Positions 1 to 6,238 of a DNA stretch of 8,736 bases are shown in pieces; the first letter of the stretch is position 1; each line of letters opens with the position of its first letter. A model generated the notes under the pieces. That model saw only the letters and a list, made by a program, of their open reading frames with translations. It was not told the origin of the DNA and made no database searches. The translations under genes were made by a program, and so were the position numbers. The stretch comes from Crateriforma sp964453205 (GTDB lineage: Bacteria > Planctomycetota > Planctomycetia > Pirellulales > Pirellulaceae): contig CAYVRC010000216.1 of the NCBI GenBank assembly GCA_964453205.1, positions 1 to 8,736 of the forward strand, written 5' to 3'.

Positions 1-1
1 C

Positions 2-604
2 GTTCCAACGGCTCGAGGCTGGCAGCGCCATCGGATCCGGCAAAACCTGACGCGGTCGATCGAACGGGTTCCCGGATTCATCGACGAAGCCACCGAGACG
101 CTGCAAACGGCCAGCGAAACCTTCGAAAGTTTCGAACGCGTCGGCGAACAGTTCGAACAAGTCGGACAGACCGCCGACGTGACCATTCGGAACGTCAACG
201 AATCGGTCGACGAAGCCGTCACCATGATCAACAGCACCTTGGGCAGTTTGGAAAGCACGTTCGCCAACGTGGAACGATTCACCGAACCGTTGGGGCAGCG
301 TGGAGGCGAGTTGGTCGAACAGGTCTTGAAAAGCTTGGCGAACTTGGACGACGCGGTCCGCGAGATTCAGGGTGTCGGCAAACTGATCAATCAGAGCGAC
401 GGCACCCTCCGTCGCTTGATCGAGGACGACGAACTGTATTACGACGTGCTGCGAACGGTGGAGAACGTGGAGATGGCGTCGGTTCGGTTGCGTCCGATCC
501 TGGACGACGTCCGCGTGTTCACGGACAAGATCGCGCGGGATCCGCGGCAACTGGGTGTGCGCGGCGCGATCACGAATCGACCCAGCGGACTGGGATTGAA
601 ATAG
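2..604 (+). CDS. MCE (MlaD-like) lipid-transport protein, C-terminal part (5' truncated by window edge)
   Basis: The reading frame is open from base 2 to a TAG at 602-604, so about 200 C-terminal residues are visible and the N-terminal membrane helix and MCE domain lie outside the window. What is seen is a long, almost entirely helical region with Glu/Gln/Val/Leu spacing typical of the coiled helices that follow MCE domains and form a periplasmic needle or barrel. It ends in a block containing RRLIEDDELYYDVL, RTVEN and LRPILDDVRVFTDKIARDP, then LGVRGAI. From family knowledge I recognise this tail (small gap, 'ELYD.L..TVEN', 'RPI.DDVRVF.DKIARHP') as typical of planctomycete MlaD-like proteins. 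The inferred role is substrate binding or channel formation in an ABC-type phospholipid transporter, anchored in the inner membrane. It is followed 3 nt later by the cyclase gene, so the two are probably co-transcribed. An internal GTG at 179 is in frame, but the same helical pattern continues upstream, so I do not take it as the start. The first dozen or so residues look less typical, and I cannot judge whether this is real divergence. Confidence 0.8.
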   Translation, partial: VPTARGWQRHRIRQNLTRSIERVPGFIDEATETLQTASETFESFERVGEQFEQVGQTADVTIRNVNESVDEAVTMINSTLGSLESTFANVERFTEPLGQRGGELVEQVLKSLANLDDAVREIQGVGKLINQSDGTLRRLIEDDELYYDVLRTVENVEMASVRLRPILDDVRVFTDKIARDPRQLGVRGAITNRPSGLGLK

Positions 605-607
605 CCC

Positions 608-2203
608 ATGCCCGGATCGCCCCGTCAAGATTCCGTTCGCCCGTGGTCTTGGTATCACAGGCACGGCCTGTTGATGGTGCTGGTTTCACCGATCGTCGCC
701 AACCTGATCGGCAGCGTGTTCAACGTGCTGTACAACCAAACGCAGGTCCAGCCGCTGTTGTCTGCGGCTCAGATGGACCGGTTTTTCGACATCGTTTGGT
801 GGTTCAACGGACTCGTTTATCCTGTCGCCATCGCGTGCTTTGTCGTCCCGGTGTGGCGGCTCCGCGGCATCCATCAAGCGTTGTTGGCCGGCGATCCGGT
901 CGAGCCGGAACGACTGGCGTTCGCACGCCGCCGAGTGATCAACTTGCCGTGGTGGTTCTTGACGGTGGCCAGCATCGGGTGGCTGGTCTGTATTCCCGTC
1001 TTTCCGTTGGCCATCGCGGCGGTCGGTGAGCCGTTGTCGCGAGAAGTCATCGCTCACTTGATCACATCGTTCTTGATCGCTTCTTTGATTGCCGTGACGC
1101 AAAGCTTCTTCGCCGTCGAGCTGACGATCCAGCGAACGCTGTTTCCGGTTTTTTTTCAACAGGTCTCACCGGCAACGATCGACGGCACCATACCCCTTAG
1201 CATCACACATCGCGGTATCTTATGCGCGTTCTCGGCGGTCGTTTGTCCGGTGGTCTCGTTGCTGCTGATCTTTCTGGTCCCCGACGCCGCGCATCAAGCC
1301 CCCGTGTTTGCGATCGCCGTCGGTATCGTTTCGATCGCTTTCGGTTTTGCGACCAGCATGATGCTGGGCCGGATGATGATCGTCCCGTTGAAGCAACTCA
1401 ATCGGGCTTCTCAGATGGTCGCCGCGGGCAACCTCGATGCCCGAGTCGACTTGCAACGCGCCGACGAATTCGGTGGTTTGATCGATAGTTTCAATTCCAT
1501 GGTCCGAGGGCTTCGCGAACGCGAAAAATTGCAAGCCACTTTCGGACGGCACGTCGGTCAAGTCGCGGCGCGGCAAATCTTGAGCGAAGGTGATCTGGGC
1601 GACGGTCGTCAGCAATCGGTCACCGTGATGTTCGTCGACGTGCGGAATTTCACGAAACACTCCTCGGAACATCCGCCCGAGCAAGTCGTTGCGACGTTGA
1701 ACTTGTTCTTTGCCGCCGCGGTCGACCGGATCGAAGCGAGTGGCGGGATGGTGAACAAGTTTCTCGGCGACGGGCTGATGGCCTTGTTCGGGATCGGGCC
1801 GGACGCCGACGGGCACGCCGATCGTGCGGTGTCGGCGGCCGTTGAGCTGCAAAGCTTTGTCCGCGTCAACCAGGACCGCTTCGATTCCTTGGACTGGCCG
1901 ACATTTGCCATCGGCGTCGGAATCAATTCGGGACCAGCCATCGTCGGCAGCATCGGATCGCCACAGCGTCAGGAATACACGGCGATGGGCGATACCGTGA
2001 ACGTCGCCGCTCGCGTCGAAACGCTGACCAAGGTCGTGGACCGCCCGATCTTGATCACCGCCGAAACGCGTCGGCGGCTGATCGGTCGCTATGCCGTTTC
2101 CCCGGTCGCGGCGCAAAGCGTCAAGGGCAAAGGGAACCCGGTCGAGATCTTCGCGGTCGAAGATTCCTCGAGACCCCTGCCGGCGAAATTTACTGAGCCC
2201 TAA
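608..2203 (+). CDS. Six-TM, HAMP-domain class IIIb adenylate cyclase
   Basis: A 531-residue membrane protein predicted to make cAMP from ATP on the cytoplasmic side. About six hydrophobic segments are seen at roughly residues 19-41, 61-83, 113-137, 146-168, 203-225 and 233-258. A HAMP linker follows (about 255-310, starting MIVPLKQLNRAS, with DEFGGLIDSFN), then a class III cyclase domain (about 335-520). The full catalytic set is visible: metal-binding D344 (FVDVRNF) and D388 (KFLGDG), adenine-selecting K384 and T458 (EYTAMGD), and transition-state N465 and R469 (NVAAR). Thr rather than Asp at the second base-selecting position places it in class IIIb, where several characterised members respond to bicarbonate/CO2. 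The six-TM + HAMP + cyclase layout resembles the mycobacterial Rv1318c/Rv1319c/Rv1320c/Rv3645 group. The ATG at 608 lies 3 nt after the MCE stop, which suggests translational coupling, and no clear ribosome binding site is visible. The stop overlaps the stop of the opposing DUF1559 gene by 4 nt. Guanylate cyclase activity is less likely given the Lys/Thr pair. The input signal is unknown. Confidence 0.93.
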   Translation: MPGSPRQDSVRPWSWYHRHGLLMVLVSPIVANLIGSVFNVLYNQTQVQPLLSAAQMDRFFDIVWWFNGLVYPVAIACFVVPVWRLRGIHQALLAGDPVEPERLAFARRRVINLPWWFLTVASIGWLVCIPVFPLAIAAVGEPLSREVIAHLITSFLIASLIAVTQSFFAVELTIQRTLFPVFFQQVSPATIDGTIPLSITHRGILCAFSAVVCPVVSLLLIFLVPDAAHQAPVFAIAVGIVSIAFGFATSMMLGRMMIVPLKQLNRASQMVAAGNLDARVDLQRADEFGGLIDSFNSMVRGLREREKLQATFGRHVGQVAARQILSEGDLGDGRQQSVTVMFVDVRNFTKHSSEHPPEQVVATLNLFFAAAVDRIEASGGMVNKFLGDGLMALFGIGPDADGHADRAVSAAVELQSFVRVNQDRFDSLDWPTFAIGVGINSGPAIVGSIGSPQRQEYTAMGDTVNVAARVETLTKVVDRPILITAETRRRLIGRYAVSPVAAQSVKGKGNPVEIFAVEDSSRPLPAKFTEP

Positions 2204-3198
2204 AACTCATCGGCACCGATGACTTCTTTGTTGTTGCGTGTCGCCAGGGCTTTGTAGACCCGCAGATCGATGAACTGGGTCAGCAGACGAACCGATCCGT
2301 CGGACAAGATGAATTGCGCGCCGCCGGGGTGCGGACTGCTGAAATCTTCGTAGTGGCCCGCGGCGCTGTTGGGCACGTGGTCCGCCGCACCGACGATCCG
2401 CGCCGCCGGTTCGTTGGCGTCGTGAATCACACCGTGCCAGATCGATCCGCCGAGCCGGCTGTCACGTTCACCAACCATGACGGTCTGGCTCAGTCCGTCA
2501 TAGATGTCCCGAAACCGCAGGGCGCTGTTTCCGTAAAACAGGCCGTCGCCGTGATACAGGTCTTCGTGAATGTCCGTCGTGCCGTACACCCCGGCGTAAT
2601 TGCTCTTGGCGATGTCGAACAAAAAGTGCGGACCCGCGTCGACGTTCTCCCCGGGCTCGTGATCATGCCCGTGATCGTCGTCGTGGTCGTCTTCATGACC
2701 GTCTTCGTGGTCGTCGTCTTCGTCATCGTGATGCTCGTGCTCCTCGCCTTCGGCGATCGAGAACCGATGGCTCAGCGTATCGCTAGGGCAAAGAAACGAT
2801 GAAATGATCTGAGTCCGAATCGATTCATGTTCGTCTTCCTCGATCGGCGCGTTGAAGTTGATGCGTTCGTAGACCGCCGTCTGTTCCATCTGCGGCAGGA
2901 TCGCGACGGCCCAGCCCCAGCCGGGTTCGTGATGGTCGCGATCGCCGGCGACCCAACCGCTGGGCAACTGACGGTACATGCTGTGATAGTTGTGGATAGC
3001 GATGCCGATTTGGCGAAGGTTGTTCTGGCAAGTCATCCGACGTGCCGCTTCACGGGCCGATTGCACCGCCGGCAACAAAAGTCCGACCAGGATGCCGATG
3101 ATCGCAATCACGACCAACAGCTCGACGAGGGTGAAGCCGCGCGAGTCGGCGGAGCGGTTGCGTGGAGGAAAACGCGGAACGGTTGACAATGAATTCAT
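2200..3198 (-). CDS. DUF1559 pseudopilin-like protein with His/Asp/Glu-rich insertion
   Basis: A 332-residue protein of the planctomycete DUF1559 family (SBP_bac_10). It starts with a prepilin-type leader: a basic segment, then G21|FTLVE with Glu at +5, then the hydrophobic helix LLVVIAIIGILVGLLLPAVQ and the family signature SAREAARR, NNLRQIGIAIHNYH. The C-terminus carries the usual HPGG...LSDGSVR...ID...ALATRN block. Such proteins are thought to be processed by a prepilin peptidase and exposed on the cell surface; their exact function is unknown. The unusual part is residues 150-181: of 32 residues, 9 are His, 20 are Asp or Glu and 3 are Gly, suggesting a flexible metal-binding loop (Zn, Cu, Ni or Co). 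I chose the ATG at 3198 because it gives a normal-length leader; an in-frame GTG at 3306 would add 36 residues that look non-coding and include a palindrome. No Shine-Dalgarno is visible. It lies 53 nt downstream of the small Cys/His gene and probably shares its transcript. Confidence 0.9.
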   Translation of the reverse strand: MNSLSTVPRFPPRNRSADSRGFTLVELLVVIAIIGILVGLLLPAVQSAREAARRMTCQNNLRQIGIAIHNYHSMYRQLPSGWVAGDRDHHEPGWGWAVAILPQMEQTAVYERINFNAPIEEDEHESIRTQIISSFLCPSDTLSHRFSIAEGEEHEHHDDEDDDHEDGHEDDHDDDHGHDHEPGENVDAGPHFLFDIAKSNYAGVYGTTDIHEDLYHGDGLFYGNSALRFRDIYDGLSQTVMVGERDSRLGGSIWHGVIHDANEPAARIVGAADHVPNSAAGHYEDFSSPHPGGAQFILSDGSVRLLTQFIDLRVYKALATRNNKEVIGADEF

Positions 3199-3251
3199 GC
3201 AAGGGGGACCGGAGGTCGGGAGGCGTGGGAATGATCGATCGCGAAGAAAAA

Positions 3252-3671
3252 TCAGACCAACCCGGGCGGACCTCGAGGGCTGGCAAGCCCTCGTGGCGAC
3301 AGCCACGAACCTTCAACCGATTCCATGCTCGGCCCGAGGACGATCAATCCACAAGCCACGTCGACAGCCACCGCGTCAGCGATCGACGACAGCGAACGGG
3401 CAACGCACAGCGAACACAAACCGCCACAATCGCCTTGTCCGGTCCGGTGACCGGCCGAAAGCTCGGTCGGAGCCGCGCGATCCCTGGACATCTCAACGAC
3501 CGATTCTTTGCCTTCATCACAGGGACAACCGCAGGCCCCGATCGATTCCGTCGAAGTCGTTTGGGCCGCGCCGCGAGAAGAATGCCCTCCCGCGTGATGG
3601 TGCGAAGCCGGCAACAGCCAACTACCCACCAGATGGGCGACGAGAACGATTCGAACGGTCCAGGCTTGCAC
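3252..3671 (-). CDS. Small exported Cys/His-rich protein, putative metal-binding
   Basis: A 139-residue reading frame with no family I can name with certainty. The N-terminus looks like a signal peptide or membrane helix (RIVLVAHLVGSWLLPA, residues 7-22). It is followed at once by HHH at 24-26 and H30, then C47-G-C49-P-C51, then C82-GG-L-C86-SL-C89 and C107 in a second mildly hydrophobic stretch (about 95-113). The arrangement (short leader, His run, CxxC-type pairs) resembles small bacterial exported metal-related proteins such as DUF2946, but this is a visual resemblance only. I prefer it over the overlapping frames because it alone has an ordered signal, His and Cys layout and ordinary composition, whereas the others are Arg-rich. 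The start is a GTG at 3671; no better in-frame start exists before the upstream stop at 3735-3737. The last 20 or so residues are encoded by overlapping palindromes and may be a poorly conserved tail. It is immediately upstream of the His-rich DUF1559 gene, which supports a shared metal-related role. Confidence 0.55.
   Translation of the reverse strand: MQAWTVRIVLVAHLVGSWLLPASHHHAGGHSSRGAAQTTSTESIGACGCPCDEGKESVVEMSRDRAAPTELSAGHRTGQGDCGGLCSLCVARSLSSIADAVAVDVACGLIVLGPSMESVEGSWLSPRGLASPRGPPGLV
3274..3308. repeat. Two overlapping palindromes (REP-like or attenuator-like)
   Basis: CGAGGGCT (3274-3281), loop GGCA, AGCCCTCG (3286-3293) form a perfect 8-bp stem. TCGTGGC (3291-3297), loop GACA, GCCACGA (3302-3308) form a perfect 7-bp stem. 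They share bases 3291-3293, so the two full stems cannot form together on one molecule. They fall within the 3' end of the small Cys/His gene and about 75-110 nt before the DUF1559 start. No T-run follows directly, so this is not a classical terminator. It could be a dispersed intergenic palindrome, an mRNA stabiliser or a switch between the two genes. Confidence 0.6.
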
Positions 3672-3867
3672 GGCGAGTCGGGCAGGAGTTTGCGGTAAAA
3701 AGGGTCGGGAGGCCGCCGAGCGAAAGGCGGGGGGTTACAAGCAGCCAACCTAATCTCTAACACGCCGCCGTGCGATGAACAAGTCGATTTCACCCTGCAC
3801 CGCACTCCAGCGGTGACGCACGGCTTCTCGAGCATCACCGACCCGGTCACCCGAAATCGGCGTGCAC

Positions 3868-3929
3868 GATGTCCCCCGCGGGATGTCGTCCCCCCGCAGG
3901 ATGTCGTCCCCCGCAGGATGCCCCCATTG
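3868..3929. repeat. Degenerate C-rich tandem repeat, about 17-18 bp unit, 3-4 copies
   Basis: The units are GATGTCCCCCGCGG (3868-3881), GATGTCGTCCCCCCGCAG (3882-3899), GATGTCGTCCCCCGCAG (3900-3916) and a partial GATGCCCCCATTG (3917-3929). Copies differ by short indels, including a 3-base GTC present or absent and C5 versus C6. On the minus strand this gives four runs of five or six G separated by 12, 12 and 8 nt. It lies about 150-215 nt upstream of the PEP-CTERM start and about 200-260 nt upstream of the small Cys/His start. It could be a regulator binding array or a replication-slippage product. Confidence 0.75.
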
Positions 3930-4001
3930 CCCGCCGCCATAGAAATTAGTGATCAGGTGAGACACTATTTTAGTCGCCACGACTTGCCAATTCGGGTTTT
4001 G

Positions 4002-4032
4002 TTCAGACTAACATTGGGGCGTTTCGTATTAT
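4002..4032 (+). promoter_or_regulatory. Possible sigma70-type promoter for the PEP-CTERM gene
   Basis: TATTAT at 4027-4032 matches the -10 consensus at 5 of 6 positions. A weak -35 (TTCAGA, 4002-4007, 4 of 6) lies 19 bp upstream. Transcription would begin near 4039 and leave a leader of about 43 nt. The region is richer in AT than its surroundings. An alternative is TTGCCA at 3984 with TAACAT at 4009, also with 19-bp spacing. Both are guesses by eye, and planctomycetes use many ECF sigma factors with other motifs. Confidence 0.25.
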
Positions 4033-4081
4033 GCCCGTGCCGCTCGACGGCTTTACCCGAACCCAACAACGATTTGCATCC

Positions 4082-5164
4082 ATGAAGTTTTCTGCCGTTC
4101 CTCTCATGTTGGTTGCCCTTGCGGCCTGGTCTTTTGCGGTATCACCTTCGGCGAACGCCGACATCTTGGCGACCGGTTTTTTTTCCGGCACGATCGAAAG
4201 GTTTGACCAAGAAACCGGTGCCCAGTCGACGTTCGCGGATTTGAAGACGAGCCCCGCCGACTTCCCCGGACTCTCGGGCATCGCTTTTGATGCATCGCTG
4301 AATCGAGTCTATGCGAGTGCGCGTATCGGCGGCGGGGTTTACTCTTTGGATGCGATTACAGGCAGCGTGCTCGGATTCCAAAGCTTCGATCCTGCCAACC
4401 AACCGGCGGGGGTTGCCGTTGATGCGGCGAGCAATATCTATGTCGCGAACAGTGGTTTGAACACGGTGGGTGTCTTCGACAGTGCTTGGAATGCCCTCAG
4501 CACGATCACGCTCCCGACCGCGAACGACCTTCCGAGCGGTTTAGCGTTCGACGATCAGAATCGTTTGTTGATCACGACTTTCAATCAATCCGCCGCGACC
4601 GGGAGTATCTTTCGATTCAACCCGGCGGACGATTCGGTTGTCGTTTTTGCGGACAACCTTTTCCCGATGAATCAGGCGGCCGTCGATGCGATCGGCAACG
4701 TGTACGCCGGCGGAGTCGCACTTTCCAGCGATGTCGTCAAGCTCGCCGGCGACGGGAGCACGGTCTCCAATCCCTTCATCACGATCGATGAAGCCCTGCT
4801 GCCGGTGCCGCCGCGTCCCTTCACGAGCCCCGACTTCACCAGCCCCGGCGGGATTACGATTGATGCGGACGGGAACCTGATCGTGGCGGCTCTCGGCCGG
4901 ACCAATCCGTTCAGTGGGGACCCCGTTGATCCGACCAACGACGTCGGCGACAACTTTCAAAGCAACGGCGGCCTCTGGAAATTTTCGCCCGACGGTGTTC
5001 TGCTGGAGACTTTCCCCGGTACGGGAAGTTTGACGCCGCTGAGCAGCGTGGCCATCGTGACGGCGATTCCTGAACCGGGATCGCTGGCTGTGCTAAGCTT
5101 GGGGGCACTCGCCTGCCGTTCGCTTCGTCGGCGACGAAAACGCGAGTCAGGTTTCGGAAACTGA
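4082..5164 (+). CDS. Exported beta-propeller (NHL/SMP-30-like) protein with PEP-CTERM anchor
   Basis: A 360-residue exported protein. Residues 1-26 form a clear signal peptide (MKFSAVPLMLVALAAWSF..., cleavage likely after SANA). The body has at least five repeated blades with the pattern G(I/V)x(F/V/I)DxxxNxxxxx: at about 66-79, 110-123, 153-166, 199-211 and 257-270, as in NHL/SMP-30-type propellers. The C-terminus is a PEP-CTERM signal: PEP at 330-332, a hydrophobic segment (SLAVLSLGALAC) and a basic cluster RRRRKR. By family knowledge, such proteins are recognised by an exosortase, processed and delivered to the cell surface or extracellular matrix. No exosortase gene is in the window. I chose ATG 4082 over the in-frame ATG at 4031 because it gives a proper signal peptide and because the upstream ATG overlaps the proposed -10 box. 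No enzyme active site is recognised; a binding or matrix role is more likely. It is followed 33 nt later by a DUF1559 gene, probably co-transcribed. Confidence 0.88.
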   Translation: MKFSAVPLMLVALAAWSFAVSPSANADILATGFFSGTIERFDQETGAQSTFADLKTSPADFPGLSGIAFDASLNRVYASARIGGGVYSLDAITGSVLGFQSFDPANQPAGVAVDAASNIYVANSGLNTVGVFDSAWNALSTITLPTANDLPSGLAFDDQNRLLITTFNQSAATGSIFRFNPADDSVVVFADNLFPMNQAAVDAIGNVYAGGVALSSDVVKLAGDGSTVSNPFITIDEALLPVPPRPFTSPDFTSPGGITIDADGNLIVAALGRTNPFSGDPVDPTNDVGDNFQSNGGLWKFSPDGVLLETFPGTGSLTPLSSVAIVTAIPEPGSLAVLSLGALACRSLRRRRKRESGFGN

Positions 5165-5197
5165 TTCACCCAGCCGCCGGCGGGGGCCGATCGATTC

Positions 5198-6226
5198 ATG
5201 GCAGTGACATTCCGATCAACGCGTCTTGTCCGGGCGTACTTCCGCCCGCGTGACGGGTTCACGATCATTGAATTGTTGGTCGTGATCGGCATCATCGGGA
5301 TCTTGGTTTCTTTGTTGCTGCCAGCCGTGCAGTCGGCTCGGGAAGCGGCTCGCCGGACGTCCTGTGTCAACAACATGCGACAGATCGGCATCGCGATGCA
5401 CAACCATCACGCGGCGTTTGACCATCTGCCCTCCGCGGCGGTTGCCAAGGAATACCGATCGGTCCCGGCGACGCCTTGGACCTTTTATCGCTGGTCGGCG
5501 CTGGCTCAGCTCAGCCCGTATCTGGAAAACACGGCGGCTCACGAGGCGCTCGACCTGACCAAGCCGCTGTACAGCGTGACCTTTTCGGTCACTCCCGAGA
5601 ACATCCGCGGTTCGCGAATTTTGGTGCCGACTTTTCTGTGCCCCAGTGACCGAGCCGAGCGGGTGCATTCGACGTTCGGACCGACCAACTACGCCGTTTG
5701 TACCGGATCGGGTGACGGTGGCGGGACGCCGATCCGAACCGACGGCGTGTTCCATGTGAATTCGCAAACGCGAATCAGCGAAATCAGCGACGGATCGTCC
5801 AACACGATCGCGATGTCCGAAAGCTTGTTGGGCGTCACCTCCAGCAAGGACAACAACGTCGACACGTCTTATCGATTCACCTTCGCCGCGCCGCTCACGC
5901 AGGCGGCTTGTGATTCGTCACCGGTTTGGAACTTCTCCGACGCGCGGGGCTTCGCCTGGGTCAACGGCGAATATCGCACGACGCTTTACAATCATCATTT
6001 GCCACCCAATGCGGCGGCGGCCGACTGCATCAGCGCGAAACTGACCGGCGGCCCCAGCACGGTCTACACGCCGTTCGGGTGGAAGACCGCGCGAAGTCGT
6101 CACCCCAGCGGTGTCAACACGCTGCGTGCCGACGGTTCTTGTCAGCTCGTCACCGACACCGTCGACTTGAACGTGTGGCGTGCGCTTTCGACGCGGTTCG
6201 GTGGAGAAGTCCTGGACGGCGTCTGA
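5198..6226 (+). CDS. DUF1559 pseudopilin-like protein
   Basis: A 342-residue DUF1559 (SBP_bac_10) protein. The prepilin-type leader is 20 residues, with cleavage expected at G20|FTIIE and Glu at +5 (residue 25), followed by the hydrophobic helix LLVVIGIIGILVSLLLPAVQ and the signature SAREAARR, NNMRQIGIAMHNHH. Further family features are FLCPSD near residue 147, a SDGSSNTIAMSES block and the C-terminal RHPSG...RADGS...VDLNVWRALSTRFGGEV block. Length and order are normal for the family. Unlike the other DUF1559 gene in the window it has no His/Asp-rich insertion, and it has several extra cysteines in the second half (in QAACDSS and AADCIS). It lies 33 nt after the PEP-CTERM gene on the same strand, so it probably belongs to that operon. 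Its stop is only 12 nt from the stop of the opposing lipoprotein gene. Function is unknown; the surface location is inferred from the leader. Confidence 0.92.
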   Translation: MAVTFRSTRLVRAYFRPRDGFTIIELLVVIGIIGILVSLLLPAVQSAREAARRTSCVNNMRQIGIAMHNHHAAFDHLPSAAVAKEYRSVPATPWTFYRWSALAQLSPYLENTAAHEALDLTKPLYSVTFSVTPENIRGSRILVPTFLCPSDRAERVHSTFGPTNYAVCTGSGDGGGTPIRTDGVFHVNSQTRISEISDGSSNTIAMSESLLGVTSSKDNNVDTSYRFTFAAPLTQAACDSSPVWNFSDARGFAWVNGEYRTTLYNHHLPPNAAAADCISAKLTGGPSTVYTPFGWKTARSRHPSGVNTLRADGSCQLVTDTVDLNVWRALSTRFGGEVLDGV

Positions 6227-6238
6227 ACGGTACGGGGA

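Larger units (their letters stand above)
3672..4081. other. Divergent intergenic region (410 nt)
   Basis: This is the only long stretch without a credible gene. It separates the leftward Cys/His-DUF1559 pair from the rightward PEP-CTERM-DUF1559 pair and must hold promoters for both. It contains C-rich tandem repeats at 3868-3929 and a relatively AT-rich stretch from about 3945 to 4035 that holds the best promoter candidate. Several short inverted matches exist (for example CGGTGA near 3811 with TCACCG near 3836), but none is convincing as a structured RNA. The reading frames crossing it are Arg/Pro-rich and look spurious. Confidence 0.6.

Noticed and set aside
1220..2116. 298-codon minus-strand frame opposite the cyclase
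   Set aside because: Antisense to the clearly conserved HAMP and catalytic domain; Asp/Arg/His-rich shadow translation.
2314..2802. Plus-strand frame with a hydrophobic VVVV-rich segment resembling a membrane helix
   Set aside because: The Val-rich stretch is just the complement of the His/Asp codons of the DUF1559 insertion.
3252..3293. Intrinsic terminator formed by the 8-bp hairpin and the T-run near the TGA (3248-3252)
   Set aside because: On the minus strand the T-run lies over 20 nt beyond the stem, too far for a standard terminator, and the next gene starts 53 nt later.
3199..3306. Extended GTG start for the His-rich DUF1559 protein
   Set aside because: It would put 57 residues before the prepilin cleavage site, much of it encoded by the palindromes and intergenic sequence; ATG 3198 gives a normal leader.
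2990..3760. 256-codon frame on the plus strand across the small Cys/His gene
   Set aside because: Arg/Pro-rich, no signal or motif, and antisense to the well-supported DUF1559 N-terminus.
3344..3940. 198-codon minus-strand frame overlapping the small Cys/His gene in another frame
   Set aside because: Arg-rich, begins inside the C-rich tandem repeats and shows no ordered features; the alternative frame has a signal-like start and Cys/His motifs.
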